Shown: positions 33,225 to 33,465 of the stretch, piece after piece
How the letters are laid out: each line of letters opens with the position of its first letter
How positions within the stretch are numbered: the first letter of the stretch is position 1
DNA from: an uncultured Campylobacter sp.
GTDB lineage: Bacteria; Campylobacterota; Campylobacteria; Campylobacterales; Campylobacteraceae
Direction of reading: 5' to 3'
Assembly: GCF_938015785.1 (NCBI RefSeq)
Contig: NZ_CALLWC010000005.1
Span: forward strand, 1 to 33,465
Length of the DNA: 33,465 nucleotides
The notes under the pieces: model-generated
What the model was told of the DNA's origin: nothing
What the model saw: the letters and a program-made list of their open reading frames with translations, nothing else
Databases searched by the model: none
Program-made: the position numbers and the translations under genes

Positions 33225-33465
33225 GTGCTCATACTCAAAAACGGGAAAACCGTCCGCAACGAAATCATCGACCTTGTAATCAACGGCGATATAATAGAAG
33301 ATATCATCATCAAACAGAGCATGTCCGATCAGAATTATCCAAAAGAGGTGGATGCCGTACAGGATTCGCAGGAAATTGATTCGTGCGGAGGGTTTAATAC
33401 CCCGACGCTCTGCGTCGTAACAAAGGGTATTAAAGCCGACTGCAACCACCTTATGAGAACATACA
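33225..33465 (+). CDS. pyrC: Dihydroorotase, N-terminal part (cut by window end)
   Basis: A GTG start four bases after the pyrF stop, with GGAGG eight bases upstream, opens a frame that continues to the window end (80 codons seen). It begins MLILKNGKTVRNEIIDLVIN with a following GDIIEDI, the typical opening beta-sandwich of cyclic amidohydrolases such as dihydroorotase. The catalytic HxH motif lies beyond the window, so the assignment rests on the N-terminus and on the operon, where the dihydroorotase step is otherwise missing. Confidence 0.7.
   Translation, partial: MLILKNGKTVRNEIIDLVINGDIIEDIIIKQSMSDQNYPKEVDAVQDSQEIDSCGGFNTPTLCVVTKGIKADCNHLMRTY

Overview
The window joins two stretches of DNA that look as if they come from different bacterial phyla. 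From position 1 to about 25.1 kb the DNA has the hallmarks of an oral Campylobacter (C. gracilis-like; inference). Intergenic DNA is saturated with A/T words such as AAATTTTAAAATTT, codon choice is mixed-GC with many CTA leucines, promoters show a TATAAT -10 without a clear -35, and genes are tightly packed. From about 25.3 kb to the end these words largely vanish, promoters become textbook TTGACA-N17/18-TATAAT types, and the genes look like those of an oral Treponema-type spirochaete (inference). The switch lies inside the ATPase domain of one ABC exporter gene, a conserved place where either an assembly chimera or a real recombination could occur.

Left arm, in order: a Na+/H+ antiporter-family protein and a DUF475/TerC-like membrane protein (divergent); a DUF3137 protein; a small redoxin; two secreted cysteine-rich Sel1-type proteins; a 950-bp gene-free stretch; a CoA-transferase of the succinyl-CoA:acetate type; a three-gene overlapping minus-strand operon (SAM methyltransferase, dihaem cytochrome c peroxidase-like protein, membrane PAS-GGDEF-EAL protein); a ZnuBC-like ABC pair with no binding protein; an EamA-type exporter with a repeat-built N-terminal extension; a secreted protein of unknown function; mntP; a propeller-like gene broken at a G6 tract; an AT-rich orphan gene; and an iron-uptake-like group (TonB-dependent receptor, membrane-anchored methyltransferase, small DUF4405-like membrane protein). 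A compositional island with no recognisable gene (about 24.24-24.78 kb) precedes the switch.

Right arm: minus-strand genes for an ABC exporter, an ICMT-like membrane methyltransferase, a YgbA-family protein and a DUF2807 lipoprotein. Divergent from these is a plus-strand pyrimidine biosynthesis operon, pyrB-pyrI-pyrK-pyrD-pyrF-pyrC (last gene cut by the window end). Together these encode aspartate transcarbamoylase with its regulatory chain, the electron-transfer subunit plus NAD-type dihydroorotate dehydrogenase, OMP decarboxylase and the start of dihydroorotase.

The most interesting element is the pyr leader. A strong promoter is followed by a 42-codon reading frame with its own ribosome-binding site. 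Its stop codon lies in the loop of a 15-bp intrinsic terminator just upstream of pyrB. An upstream segment copies the terminator's 3' arm and could act as antiterminator. The layout resembles the enterobacterial pyrL-pyrBI attenuator, in a spirochaete-like genome.
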